Shown here piece after piece: positions 9,345 through 18,157 of a stretch of DNA of 64,000 bases (the stretch's first letter is position 1; every line of letters begins with the position of its first letter). The stretch is taken from NCBI RefSeq assembly GCF_003268815.1, contig NZ_QLSV01000002.1, positions 124,001 to 188,000 on the forward strand, in the 5' to 3' direction. The stretch comes from Flavobacterium lacus. Lineage in GTDB: Bacteria; Bacteroidota; Bacteroidia; Flavobacteriales; Flavobacteriaceae. Under the pieces are notes generated by a model, which made no database searches, was not told where the DNA came from, and was given only the letters and a program-made list of their open reading frames with translations. The position numbers were made by a program, and so were the translations under genes.

Positions 9345-10094
9345 ATGAAAACAAAGTTTGTGTGCTTCTTTTTTTTAATATTAGTTTTTCAAAATTGTGC
9401 GGAAATGGAGAAAAAACCACTGAATATAGGTCATCGAGGTGCAATGGGGCACGAAACAGAAAACACCATAGCTTCTATTAAAAAAGCATTGGAGTTAAAT
9501 GTTGATATGATTGAAATTGATGTATTTTTAATCAAAAGTGGCGAATTGGTCGTTTTTCATGATGAAATATTGGATAGCTTAACCGATACTTCAGGAAAAA
9601 TTGAAGAATTTACGTGGGAAGAATTACAAAAAGTTGTGGTCAAAGGAAATCATCAAATTCCTACGTTAGATGAAGTAATCGAAACTACAGACAGATTAGT
9701 TATTTTAAACATCGAGTTAAAAGGAAAAAACACAGCTGAACCTACTTTCCAATTGCTTCAAAAATACTTTCAAAAAGGTTGGAAAAAAGACGATTTTGTC
9801 ATTTCTAGTTTCTTATGGGATGAATTAGAAGCTTTTAGAAAATTAGACAAACAAATTCCCGTTGCCATTTTAACTGAAGAAAATCCGTTAGATGCAATTG
9901 CAATAGGAAAAAAATTAAAAGCAGTAGCCATCAATCCATGGTGGAAAACGTTAACACCAGAAAATAGTCAACAAATTCACGACGAAGGTTTTCTGATTTA
10001 TACCTACACGGTTAACGAACCGGCAGATATTAAATTTGTTACAGAATTGGGTGTGGATGGAATTTTTTGTAATTTCCCCGAAAGATTACACTAA
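9345..10094 (+). CDS. Glycerophosphodiester phosphodiesterase lipoprotein
   Basis: A 249-residue GDPD-family enzyme that hydrolyses glycerophosphodiesters to glycerol-3-phosphate and an alcohol. The signal peptide ends at a lipobox-like Cys18 (VFQNC), so it is probably anchored in the cell envelope. GDPD motifs follow: HRG (His30, Arg31) with ENT at 39-41, EID with Glu57 and Asp59 as metal ligands, and FHD with His72 as the second catalytic His. Its TAA overlaps by one base the ATG of the next flavoprotein gene, so the two are co-transcribed, though no functional link is obvious. Close homologues include UgpQ-type enzymes; the exact substrate is unknown. Confidence 0.9.
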   Translation: MKTKFVCFFFLILVFQNCAEMEKKPLNIGHRGAMGHETENTIASIKKALELNVDMIEIDVFLIKSGELVVFHDEILDSLTDTSGKIEEFTWEELQKVVVKGNHQIPTLDEVIETTDRLVILNIELKGKNTAEPTFQLLQKYFQKGWKKDDFVISSFLWDELEAFRKLDKQIPVAILTEENPLDAIAIGKKLKAVAINPWWKTLTPENSQQIHDEGFLIYTYTVNEPADIKFVTELGVDGIFCNFPERLH

Positions 10095-11302
10095 TGTATG
10101 ATGCCCTTATTGTGGGAGGCGGAGCAGCCGGTTTTTTTACGGCTATTAACCTCTCAGAAAAAAATCCTAATTATAAAATTGCAATTCTTGAACGTGGGAA
10201 GGAAGTGCTCACGAAAGTGCGTGTTTCCGGTGGCGGAAGATGCAATGTGACGCATGCGTGTTTTGTTCCTAATGATTTAGTGAAATTTTATCCGCGTGGT
10301 GAAAAGGAATTGCGTGGCCCTTTTCATCAATTTTGTTCCGGCGATACGATTGAATGGTTTGAAAAGCATGGTGTAGAACTAAAAATTGAAGAAGACGGCA
10401 GAATGTTTCCCGTTTCCGATTCTTCGCAAACCATCATTGATTGTTTTTTGAATGCCACCAAAAAATATAAAATTGACATTTTAACCGGGCAAAGTGTACA
10501 ATCGATTTTTCGTTCAGAAGATAGTTGGAAAGTAGAAACCAATCACCAGACTTTTCGTTGTGAATATTTGGTGATGACTACCGGAAGTAATCCGAAAATT
10601 TGGGAAATGCTTGAAAAATTAGGTCATACCATTGTTCCTCCCGTTCCTTCGCTATTTACTTTTAACATCAAAGACAATCGGATTAAGGATTTAATGGGTG
10701 TATCCGCTTTTGCTTCTGTGAAAGTGCAACATTCCAAACTTTCGGCTTCAGGACCGCTTTTGATTACGCATTGGGGAATGAGCGGTCCGGGGATTCTGCG
10801 ACTTTCCGCTTGGGGAGCACGCGAATTGTTTAATAAAAACTACCAGTTTATTTTAGAAGTCAATTGGCTCAATGATGCCACTTTAGAAGAAACCGAAAAC
10901 CAATTAAAAGAATTAAAATTGGAACACGCAAAAAAAGTAGTCACCAAAAAATCGCCTTTTGATTTCCCAAATCGTTTGTGGGAAAGTTTAGTTTTGGCTT
11001 CTGAAATTTCAATGGAAACCAAATGGGCAGATTTATCTAAAAAACAACTTCAAAATTTGGCTTTACAACTCACCAACGGGAAATTTCAAGTAAACGGAAA
11101 AAGTACGTTTAAAGAAGAATTTGTCACCGCCGGAGGAATTGATTTAAAGGAAATTAATTTTAAAACAATGGAAAGTAAATTACTTCCAAAAGTCTATTTT
11201 GCAGGTGAAATTGTAAATATCGATGCGATAACCGGCGGGTTTAATTTTCAAAATGCATGGACGAGCGGGTTTATTGTGAGTGAGAGTATCAATAAATTCT
11301 AA
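10094..11302 (+). CDS. NAD(P)/FAD-dependent oxidoreductase, HI0933/YhiN (BaiN-like) family
   Basis: A 402-residue flavoprotein. The N-terminus has a Rossmann dinucleotide-binding site (ALIVGGGAAGF), followed by the family signature VRVSGGGRCNVTHA near residues 36-49. The C-terminus contains a GG(I)DLKEI segment and a final FAD-contacting stretch around AGEIVNIDAITGGFNFQNAW. These features fit the HI0933/YhiN family, whose physiological reaction is generally unknown; some members reduce bile-acid intermediates. It is probably cytosolic, as no signal peptide is seen. It overlaps the GDPD gene by one base, implying translational coupling. Confidence 0.9.
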   Translation: MYDALIVGGGAAGFFTAINLSEKNPNYKIAILERGKEVLTKVRVSGGGRCNVTHACFVPNDLVKFYPRGEKELRGPFHQFCSGDTIEWFEKHGVELKIEEDGRMFPVSDSSQTIIDCFLNATKKYKIDILTGQSVQSIFRSEDSWKVETNHQTFRCEYLVMTTGSNPKIWEMLEKLGHTIVPPVPSLFTFNIKDNRIKDLMGVSAFASVKVQHSKLSASGPLLITHWGMSGPGILRLSAWGARELFNKNYQFILEVNWLNDATLEETENQLKELKLEHAKKVVTKKSPFDFPNRLWESLVLASEISMETKWADLSKKQLQNLALQLTNGKFQVNGKSTFKEEFVTAGGIDLKEINFKTMESKLLPKVYFAGEIVNIDAITGGFNFQNAWTSGFIVSESINKF

Positions 11303-11354
11303 TTCAAGCCCAAAGAATTCTCATTCCCATATTTATAATTGTCTAAAAATCAAT

Positions 11355-11362
11355 TATATTTG
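11355..11362 (+). promoter_or_regulatory. -7 box of the T9SS type A protein gene
   Basis: TATATTTG, 20 bases before the ATG at 11382, with a TTG about 16 bases upstream. The 5' leader would be short. Confidence 0.6.
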
Positions 11363-11381
11363 ATTAACCAAAACCAATACA

Positions 11382-13688
11382 ATGAAAAAAACTTTACTTT
11401 TCGTTTTTCTTCTTTTAGTATCGAACTCTTTTTTTGCACAAATTACAACTCCTCCCGATTTAACTGCATGTGGTCTAGGCGGGGGAGCATTATTTGATTT
11501 AACGATCAATCAACCTATCATCTTAAGTACGGTTTCAAATCCAAATGACTATACTGTTACTTATCATGAAACGCAATCAGATGCTGAAAATAATACTACT
11601 GCTATTGGGAATCCATCTTCCTTCTTGAACATTATTAATCCGCAAACAATATTTGTTCGAGTAGAAAACATTGAAACAAGTGAGACTGAGTTTACTTCTT
11701 TTGATTTGATTGCAAATCAAAATCCTAGTCCTATGGCTGCGTCACTATTTTGGTGCGACCCTGAGGAGTTAGCTATTTATAATTTAGACCAAGCTACTCC
11801 TCAAATTACTAACGGAGCATCTTCTTTAAATGTAAATTTTTTTGTAACAATGGCTGATGCACAATTTAATATTAATGCTATTGTAAATAACGATTATGTT
11901 CCAATACTATTTCCAGTTCAAATTTTATTTGCACGGGTAGAAGATAATTTTACGGGTTGTTTCGCAATAACAACACTTACTTTAAATACAAACAATTGTC
12001 AACCAACCTGTCTACCCCCAACAGATTTATCCTTAACAAACTTGACATCAAACTCATTAACATTAAATTGGTCTACAACATTAAATACAATTTCATGGCA
12101 AATCGCAGTTTTACCTTTTGGAAATGAACCAAGCAATACTGATTTTATCACAGTACAAACTTCTCCATTTACCATAACCGGATTAGTTGAAAATACATGT
12201 TATTCATTTTTCATACGATCAATATGCATTCCAGGACAAATTGGATTTGAAACAAGCAGTTGGTCTGAACCATTGGATTTCTGTTTAATAGATTGCACCA
12301 ACAACGGTCAATGTCCCGAACAATTAAATTTAATTGCTTTTGTTGATGAAAATAATAATGGCATTAAAGATGATGATGAAATACTATTTAACAGCGGTTC
12401 ATTTGTTTATGAAATAAATGATTCTGGCGAAACTATTTATGGAAATTCCGGAAATGGTAATTTTTCGATTTTTGAACCAAATCCTGATAATAGTTACGAC
12501 TTTAGTTTTGAAGTAAACGAGGCTTTTTCTACTTATTTTTCATCCACCACAACTTATTCGGATATAACAGCTCCGACAGGAAGTGGTACTTCGACCTATT
12601 ATTTTCCTATTACTATAACTCAACCGTATGCCGATGTAAGTGTTACGTTATTTGCCAATTCGCAACCAAGACCGGGATTTACTTACACCAACACCATTGC
12701 TATTAAAAACAATAGTTATACAACTGTTCCATTTGGAAATATAAGTTTTACAAAAGATAATGATGTCACTATTATATCAGTTTCAGAAATTAGCATTGTA
12801 TCAACTGCTACGGGATTTGACTATAGTTATTCGGATTTGGCTCCGTTTGAAACTCGTTATGTTACTGTTACGATGCAAGTGCCAACCATTCCAACAGTCA
12901 ATTTAGGTGATATTTTGACAAATTCTGTTTCTATTGAAGCGATTGAAAATGAAGTTAATTTAGCCAATAACACTTCTACGCTGTCTCAAGTTGTAATTGG
13001 TTCGTATGATCCAAACGACAAAAATGAATCGCATGGTGGAAAAATTGTGTTTGCCGATTTTACAGCCGACGATTATTTATATTACACCATTCGTTTTGAA
13101 AATACAGGAACGGCTGCAGCAGAATTTATCAGAATTGAAGACACACTAGAAAACGGTTTAGATGAAACAACTTTTGAAATGCTAAATGCCAGCCATCCGT
13201 ATAATGTGAGAAGAACTGATAATCAACTGGTTTGGCACTTCTTTGATATTGATCTACCACCAACTATTCTAGATCCCTCATTAAGTCAAGGTTTTATCCA
13301 TTTCAAAATCAAACCAAAACCAGGATTTGCAATTGGTGATGTGATTGAAAATACGGCAGAAATTTATTTTGATTACAATCCGCCCATTATCACGAACACA
13401 ATAGAAACTGAGTTTGTAGAAAATTTATCAGTTGCTGATTTTTCTGTTTCAACAGTAGTTTTGTATCCGAATCCTACAAACGATTCTTTTCAAATAAAAT
13501 TGAACGGAAATGATGCTATCCAACAAATTTCAGTTTATGATGTGGTTGGAAAACGAATTTATTATTCTGGAAATTTGAATTTAAATTCAGCTTCTGTTGA
13601 GCTTTCAAGTTTTAATCAGGGAATTTATTTGGTTGAAGTATTGACGAGTTCTAATCAGAAATTGGTCAATAAGATAATTAAACAATAA
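11382..13688 (+). CDS. Secreted multidomain protein with T9SS type A sorting domain
   Basis: A 768-residue protein with a Sec signal (MKKTLLFVFLLLVSNSFFAQ). Residues about 210-305 resemble a fibronectin type III domain (PPTDLSLTNLTSNSLTLNW). A segment with DENNNGIKDDDE follows, then DUF11/CARDB-like repeats containing SYDPNDK and YTIRFENTGTA. The last 80 residues form a Por secretion-tail domain (VVLYPNPTNDSFQI, then QGIYLVEV, ending NKIIKQ), which directs export by the type IX system and surface attachment. The function of the exposed part is unknown; adhesion is a guess. The gene has its own promoter and terminator. Confidence 0.9.
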   Translation: MKKTLLFVFLLLVSNSFFAQITTPPDLTACGLGGGALFDLTINQPIILSTVSNPNDYTVTYHETQSDAENNTTAIGNPSSFLNIINPQTIFVRVENIETSETEFTSFDLIANQNPSPMAASLFWCDPEELAIYNLDQATPQITNGASSLNVNFFVTMADAQFNINAIVNNDYVPILFPVQILFARVEDNFTGCFAITTLTLNTNNCQPTCLPPTDLSLTNLTSNSLTLNWSTTLNTISWQIAVLPFGNEPSNTDFITVQTSPFTITGLVENTCYSFFIRSICIPGQIGFETSSWSEPLDFCLIDCTNNGQCPEQLNLIAFVDENNNGIKDDDEILFNSGSFVYEINDSGETIYGNSGNGNFSIFEPNPDNSYDFSFEVNEAFSTYFSSTTTYSDITAPTGSGTSTYYFPITITQPYADVSVTLFANSQPRPGFTYTNTIAIKNNSYTTVPFGNISFTKDNDVTIISVSEISIVSTATGFDYSYSDLAPFETRYVTVTMQVPTIPTVNLGDILTNSVSIEAIENEVNLANNTSTLSQVVIGSYDPNDKNESHGGKIVFADFTADDYLYYTIRFENTGTAAAEFIRIEDTLENGLDETTFEMLNASHPYNVRRTDNQLVWHFFDIDLPPTILDPSLSQGFIHFKIKPKPGFAIGDVIENTAEIYFDYNPPIITNTIETEFVENLSVADFSVSTVVLYPNPTNDSFQIKLNGNDAIQQISVYDVVGKRIYYSGNLNLNSASVELSSFNQGIYLVEVLTSSNQKLVNKIIKQ

Positions 13689-13707
13689 ATTTTTCAATGA
13701 CAGAAAT

Positions 13708-13738
13708 AAAAAGAGTAAAAGAAATTTTGCTCTTTTTT
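13708..13738 (+). terminator. Terminator of the T9SS type A gene
   Basis: AAAAAGAG and AAAA (from 13708) pair with TTTT and CTCTTTTT around a GAAA-type loop, followed by a T run. Confidence 0.8.
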
Positions 13739-13780
13739 TATGGGTGTTTTTTTGGTAGTAAAATTTCCTTTAAAGCACTT

Positions 13781-13930
13781 CGCCCCTGCCCGGGATTGAA
13801 ACGGAAAGCCCGCAGCACCGAAACTTTAAAATGCTTAAAGCGGCAAAGCGACCAACGGAAGCTCTTGCCGGTTTGTAGCATTTTTAGTTTTGGGGCGAGG
13901 ACTTGGAGAGAAAAGCCCGATAAGGCCCGA
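13781..13930 (+). ncRNA. Candidate structured RNA repeat, copy 1
   Basis: An intergenic element between two convergent genes. An invariant loop AGCGACCAACGGAAGCTC (13847-13864) is closed by CGGCAA/TTGCCG (13841-13846 with 13865-13870). An outer helix pairs about 13818-13835 with 13877-13893. Both sides end in a GAAAAGCCCG-like word (13803-13812 and about 13912-13922). Two more copies lie at 27877-28018 and 62734-62898, with the same loop and different but complementary stems. It may belong to the Flavo-1 RNA class described in Bacteroidetes, but that match is from memory. Strand is assigned from the shared loop orientation and could be wrong. Confidence 0.55.
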
Positions 13931-13934
13931 AAAA

Positions 13935-14435
13935 CTAAAATAATTCGTTTCGGTATTCCCAAACTTTTAAAAGAAACAGGCCAAAAAACACGACAGAAAC
14001 TACAAATTTCATAAACGTAGAAGCCAAAAAACCAATAAAAGAACCCGTTGCGGCTTTGAATGCTTTTTTTGAATCTTTGGAATCATTGATCATTTCTCCG
14101 ACAAATGCTCCCACAAATGGACCAATAATAAACCCGAACGGAATGGGTGCCAAAATGCCCACGACTAAACCAATATTTGTTCCCCAGATGCCGTATTTGC
14201 TGCCTCCAAATCGTTTAGTTCCTTTGGCGGGAATGATGTAATCGAGGATGCCGACTAGGAGTGCAACAAATAAAGTTACGCCCAAAACGGTGTAGCTCAT
14301 CGGCACGGCTTTGGTGAGATACAATAACAAAAGTCCGACCCAACTAATCGGTGGTCCGGGCAAAACCGGTAAAAAACTACCGAGAATGCCAATTATCATT
14401 AAAATGAATGCGATGAGTAAAAGTGTGATATCCAT
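13935..14435 (-). CDS. DUF456 family membrane protein
   Basis: A 166-residue integral membrane protein built almost entirely of hydrophobic segments. The motif LPGPPISWVGLLLL follows the first helix, and glycine-zipper-like stretches (GFIIGPFVGAFVGEM) lie in the middle, both typical of DUF456. A KGTKRFGGSKYGIWG loop separates the helices. Function unknown. It is divergent from the BlaI gene: its start at 14435 lies 38 bases from the first BlaI operator, so it could share that control. Its 3' end abuts the structured RNA element. Confidence 0.88.
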   Translation of the reverse strand: MDITLLLIAFILMIIGILGSFLPVLPGPPISWVGLLLLYLTKAVPMSYTVLGVTLFVALLVGILDYIIPAKGTKRFGGSKYGIWGTNIGLVVGILAPIPFGFIIGPFVGAFVGEMINDSKDSKKAFKAATGSFIGFLASTFMKFVVSVVFFGLFLLKVWEYRNELF

Positions 14436-14472
14436 ACATCAAAGGTATAAATTTATTGCTTTTAAAAAATAA

Positions 14473-14540
14473 AACTAAAAAGTTAGTTGAAACTAAATAT
14501 TTAGTTTGTATATTTGTTTTATTCAACTAAAAAATTAGTT
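14473..14540 (+). promoter_or_regulatory. BlaI promoter with three AACTAA-N4-TTAGTT operators
   Basis: Three copies of a 16-bp palindrome are present: 14473-14488 (spacer AAAG), 14491-14506 (ATAT) and 14525-14540 (AAAA). The -7 box TATATTTG (14509-14516) sits between the second and third. The last operator ends 4 bases before the ATG. This spacing is what is expected for autorepression by a MecI/BlaI-type dimer of the adjacent gene. Repressor binding is inferred. Confidence 0.85.
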
Positions 14541-14544
14541 TAAA

Positions 14545-14913
14545 ATGAAACCACTGACCAAAGCCGAAGAGGAAATTATGCACGTTTTGTGGAAGTTAAA
14601 AAAAACTTCTGTGAAAGAGGTAATTGAACATTTACCGGAACCAAAACCAGCTTATAATACAGTTTCTACCATTGTTAGAATATTAGAAAACAAGGGTTTT
14701 GTTGACCATGAACAAGATGGAAAAGGGTATTTGTATTTTCCGATTGTGAAGATAAATGATTATAGTAACGCATCAATTAACAAATTGGTGGATGGCTATT
14801 TTCAGGGTTCGTTTAAAAGTATGGTTTCTTTTTTTATGAAGAAGAATGATATAAGCTTGGCAGAATTAGAAGATATTTTAAAGGAAATAAACACTAAAAA
14901 AGATACATTATGA
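14545..14913 (+). CDS. BlaI/MecI/CopY-family transcriptional repressor
   Basis: A 122-residue winged-helix repressor (Penicillinase_R family). MKPLTKAEEEIMHVLWKLKK begins the DNA-binding domain; KPAYNTVSTIVRILENKGFV is the recognition helix and following turn. The C-terminal half contains the dimerisation helices. Its stop overlaps the M56 peptidase gene by 4 bases (ATGA), the normal pairing of repressor and sensor protease. In characterised systems the M56 protein causes cleavage of BlaI; here the signal is unknown, as no beta-lactamase is adjacent. Three identical-type operators precede the gene, so autoregulation is likely. Confidence 0.93.
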   Translation: MKPLTKAEEEIMHVLWKLKKTSVKEVIEHLPEPKPAYNTVSTIVRILENKGFVDHEQDGKGYLYFPIVKINDYSNASINKLVDGYFQGSFKSMVSFFMKKNDISLAELEDILKEINTKKDTL

Positions 14914-16505
14914 TAGAAATTTTTATAAAAATTATCATTTGCCAATTTATCTTTTTGTTGATTTATGAAACGTTGTTAAAAAGAGAAACTTTTTTTCAAT
15001 GGAATAGAATTTATTTGTTGGCAACCACTGTTTTGTCGATACTAATTCCTTTTTTAAGAATTAATTGGTTTAGAAAGCCGATTTCGGAAAATGTATCGTC
15101 AACAATTAATGAAATCGTTTTGTATGCTTCGGCTGGCAAAAAGAGAAATGATATTCAAATTATAGCCGAAGAATCTTTAGAATTCTCATTTTCAATGGAA
15201 CATTTTTATGTTATTGGGTGTGCGATTTTTGCCGCCTTGTTTTTTCGAAAATTATATCTATTGCATCAATTAAAACAAAAGAGTGGAAGAACTGTTTCTC
15301 CCGAATTTGTGGAATATAGAATTCCGAATTCAACTTCTGCTTTTTCATTTATGAATTGCTTTTTTATTGGTGAAAATGTAAAAAACGAATCCTATTCGTT
15401 GATTTTAAAACATGAAGTAGTGCACATCAAACAAAAACATTCGTATGATTTATTGTTTTTTGAATTACTTAGAATTTTTCTTTGGTTTAATCCATTGCTT
15501 TATTTGTATCAAAAATATAGTGCTGAAATTCATGAATTCATTGCAGATCAAAACATAGAAAAAACTAAAAATTATGAAACCTTATTGCAGGAAATTTTTG
15601 GAACCGAAAATTTTTCTTTTACCAATTCCTTTTCCTCGAAATCATTACTACAAAAAAGAATAATTATGTTGAACAAAAAATCAAAAAAAATGGCTGGATT
15701 AAAGTATTTATCAATCTTACCAAGTTTACTTCTTGTGTTGTTTTTAACTTCATCAATCCTAACTCAAGCTCAAGATTTAGAAAAAATGAACGACGAGGAA
15801 ATGAAACAATTTATTTATGATGAATTACGATTAAAATCGGCAAAAGGCGTTTCTGCTTATGAACAGTTGGAACATTACATGGAAAAAGAAAAAATTTCCG
15901 AAAATGAAATACAATCAAAAGAAACATATTATCGGTTTATGATGTTAATGAAATTAATGGCTGAGGAATCTATCGAAAAAGGCATTATTAAAGAAAGTGA
16001 ATTCCCAAACCTCACTAAAACCGGCAGAACTTACGACGAATATGTTAAATGGAAAAAACAAGAAATAGAAAACAGTAAAACATCTCAATCAATCAAAACA
16101 AATCAATACTTAGTTCCGGCAGATGTTTTAAATCAGGAAACCATTCCGTTTGCAGAAGTTGATCAGGTTCCACTTTTTGATCATTGCGAAAAAGATAAAA
16201 CCAAAGAATGCTTTCAAAATGAATTGCAAAATCATATCAAACAAAATTTTTATTATCCTGAAGAAGCGATTGAAAAAAACATTTCCGGTAAAGTTTTTGT
16301 AAATTTTATTATCAAAAAAGACGGCGCGATTGCTATCAAAGGTATTCGTGCTCCGGATGAAATTTTAGAAAAAAGTGTTTATGAATTAATGATGAAATTA
16401 CCAAAACTAAAACCGGCTATTCATCAAGGGAAAACAGTTAATATGTCAATATCAATGCCTGTCTCTTTTATGCTTGATTCAAAAGAAAATGACGAAAAAA
16501 AATAA
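14910..16505 (+). CDS. M56 (BlaR1-like) membrane metalloprotease with TonB C-terminal domain
   Basis: A 531-residue protein. N-terminal membrane helices flank a cytoplasmic M56 peptidase domain, with the zinc motif HEVVH (His168, Glu169, His172) in LKHEVVHIKQKH and a later metal-ligand helix EIHEFIADQN. A further transmembrane helix near residues 265-285 (SILPSLLLVLFLTSSIL) leads to a periplasmic region. The last 80 residues form a TonB_C-type domain (YYPEEAIEKNISGKVFVNF). It lacks a penicillin-binding sensor domain, so it is not a beta-lactam receptor. It is probably a signal-transducing protease controlling the upstream BlaI. It overlaps the TPR gene downstream. Confidence 0.9.
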   Translation: MIEIFIKIIICQFIFLLIYETLLKRETFFQWNRIYLLATTVLSILIPFLRINWFRKPISENVSSTINEIVLYASAGKKRNDIQIIAEESLEFSFSMEHFYVIGCAIFAALFFRKLYLLHQLKQKSGRTVSPEFVEYRIPNSTSAFSFMNCFFIGENVKNESYSLILKHEVVHIKQKHSYDLLFFELLRIFLWFNPLLYLYQKYSAEIHEFIADQNIEKTKNYETLLQEIFGTENFSFTNSFSSKSLLQKRIIMLNKKSKKMAGLKYLSILPSLLLVLFLTSSILTQAQDLEKMNDEEMKQFIYDELRLKSAKGVSAYEQLEHYMEKEKISENEIQSKETYYRFMMLMKLMAEESIEKGIIKESEFPNLTKTGRTYDEYVKWKKQEIENSKTSQSIKTNQYLVPADVLNQETIPFAEVDQVPLFDHCEKDKTKECFQNELQNHIKQNFYYPEEAIEKNISGKVFVNFIIKKDGAIAIKGIRAPDEILEKSVYELMMKLPKLKPAIHQGKTVNMSISMPVSFMLDSKENDEKK

Positions 16506-17631
16506 TTACATTTTAGTCTTTATTTTACTTGTTGTTACTACTCTACAAGCGCAACATTTAAAAGTTGGCGACAGCCTATTTGCGATGGGTTTTTACAACA
16601 AAGCCATCGCAAATTATTCGCTTTCCAAAGAGAATATAAAGGAATTTAAAATTGCCAAAGTGCACGAAGCCAATGGTGATTATGTGAATGCCTTGAAAAA
16701 TTTAGAGAATTATATTACCATTGATAGTTTGAATACGTTGGTTAATTTTATGTACGGCAAAACGCTATTACAACTCAAAAAATCGAAAGAAGCCATTGCA
16801 ACTTTTGAAAAATTGACGAAAGAAAACGAAAATCCAACCTACTTTTATTATTTAGGATTAGCCTATGAACAAGATATAAAAATTATAGACGCGTTGAAAA
16901 TGTTTCAAAAAGTAATTGAATTGGATGATTTTCATTTAAAAAGCAATTACAAAGTGGCGTTGTTTGAAATGCGTGCCGATCGGTGGGAAAAAGCGATGAA
17001 AATTGTTGACAAAATTATTGCTCAACAATCACAAAACACTGATTTTCTCTCCTTAAAAGCTCAATGTTTATATGGCAAATCTGATTTTAAAAATGCAAAA
17101 AAGACTTTTGAATATTTGATTGAATTGAACTTTAAAGAACAATTTGTATATGAAAAAATTGCTCTTTGTTTAATGAAATTAAACGAATATCAAAAATCTA
17201 TTGAAGCTTATGAATCAATGATGATTCAGTTTGAACAGATAGCTAATCCTGATTTTCATTACAATATCGGATTAAATTATGGCTATTTAAAAAATCTGCA
17301 ATTAGCCGAGAAACATTTTATGCTTTCTGTAGAATTAAAAACCGCTACATTTGAAAAAGAATATTTTTCCATTGCACTCTTTAATCAAGAAAATGGAAAT
17401 TTGAACAAAGCATTGACGTTTTACAAAAAAACAATTCAGGAACAACCGGAATATTTAGAAGCTCATTATCAAATTGCTATTATTACGGACGAAACTTCAA
17501 AAGATTTGGCCATAAAACTCAAAACATTTGAAAATTTAAAAGCTAAATTTCCCGATATGAGCACTGAAAAACTTTCCTATGTAGATTATAGAATCAAAGC
17601 AATTAAAAAAGAAATTCATTTGAAAGGTTAA
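16489..17631 (+). CDS. Exported TPR-repeat protein
   Basis: The start is set at the ATG at 16489 (MTKKNNYILVFILLVVTTLQAQ, a Sec signal peptide); the alternative at 16474 places more residues ahead of that signal. The mature part, about 360 residues, is a series of tetratricopeptide repeats with the usual A/G/Y/A spacing (for example FYYLGLAYEQDIKIIDALKMFQKVI). It overlaps the M56 gene by 17 bases and is therefore part of the BlaI operon. TPR proteins mediate protein contacts; here a periplasmic partner of the M56-TonB sensor is a reasonable inference, not shown. Confidence 0.88.
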   Translation: MTKKNNYILVFILLVVTTLQAQHLKVGDSLFAMGFYNKAIANYSLSKENIKEFKIAKVHEANGDYVNALKNLENYITIDSLNTLVNFMYGKTLLQLKKSKEAIATFEKLTKENENPTYFYYLGLAYEQDIKIIDALKMFQKVIELDDFHLKSNYKVALFEMRADRWEKAMKIVDKIIAQQSQNTDFLSLKAQCLYGKSDFKNAKKTFEYLIELNFKEQFVYEKIALCLMKLNEYQKSIEAYESMMIQFEQIANPDFHYNIGLNYGYLKNLQLAEKHFMLSVELKTATFEKEYFSIALFNQENGNLNKALTFYKKTIQEQPEYLEAHYQIAIITDETSKDLAIKLKTFENLKAKFPDMSTEKLSYVDYRIKAIKKEIHLKG

Positions 17632-17647
17632 TTTTTAAAAATAATTG

Positions 17648-17655
17648 TAATTTTG
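17648..17655 (+). promoter_or_regulatory. -7 box before the small lipoprotein gene
   Basis: TAATTTTG fits TAnnTTTG and lies 26 bases before the TTG start at 17681. Confidence 0.5.
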
Positions 17656-17680
17656 ACCAAACCGACCATAATCGTTTGAA

Positions 17681-18157
17681 TTGAAAAACTTTAGTTATTT
17701 ATTCCTCTTTCTCCTACTGGCTTCCTGCCAATACTTCGAAAAGCGAGTGCCTTCGGAAGAAGAATTATTACAAAAAAGATTAAAAGAAATCAATTGGAAC
17801 GAAGTAACGGTTTATCCCTCGGTAGCAGAATGCGATAGTATTTTGGATAAAGAGTTACAAAAAGAATGCTTTTTCAACTACCTTTCGCAAATTATTCATC
17901 AAAAAATTGCTTCTGATTCACTCAAGAAAAATGCCAAAATATTAGATACGATTGAAGTAAAAGTAACGGTTTATCATGATTCTAAAATCACGTTTGAACC
18001 GCTTTTCCCTTCTGATAGTTTAGCTTATGATAAGCAAAAAACTGACAGCATAATTAGAGCAAGATTAACCGATTTTCCTAAAATTGAACCCGCTCAAAAA
18101 GAAGGAATTCCCGTGACAACACAGTTTATTTTACCGGTGATTTTGAAAGCCGATTAA
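17681..18157 (+). CDS. Hypothetical lipoprotein, 158 aa (TonB_C-like segment possible)
   Basis: Translation appears to start at TTG 17681; no ATG or GTG gives a complete signal peptide. The product begins MKNFSYLFLFLLLASC, with a lipobox Cys16. The mature protein has acidic helices and a C-terminal beta-rich part (KVTVYHDSKITFEPLFPSD, then VTTQFILPVILKAD) whose layout is loosely like a TonB C-terminal fold. That resemblance is weak. It follows the BlaI/M56/TPR operon but has its own -7 box. Its last 4 bases overlap the convergent glycosyltransferase gene. Function unknown. Confidence 0.7.
   Translation: MKNFSYLFLFLLLASCQYFEKRVPSEEELLQKRLKEINWNEVTVYPSVAECDSILDKELQKECFFNYLSQIIHQKIASDSLKKNAKILDTIEVKVTVYHDSKITFEPLFPSDSLAYDKQKTDSIIRARLTDFPKIEPAQKEGIPVTTQFILPVILKAD

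Noticed and set aside
13697..14014. Open frame of 105 codons on the plus strand after the T9SS type A gene
   Set aside because: It crosses a terminator and the structured RNA repeat, then runs antisense to the DUF456 gene; its composition matches no protein family.
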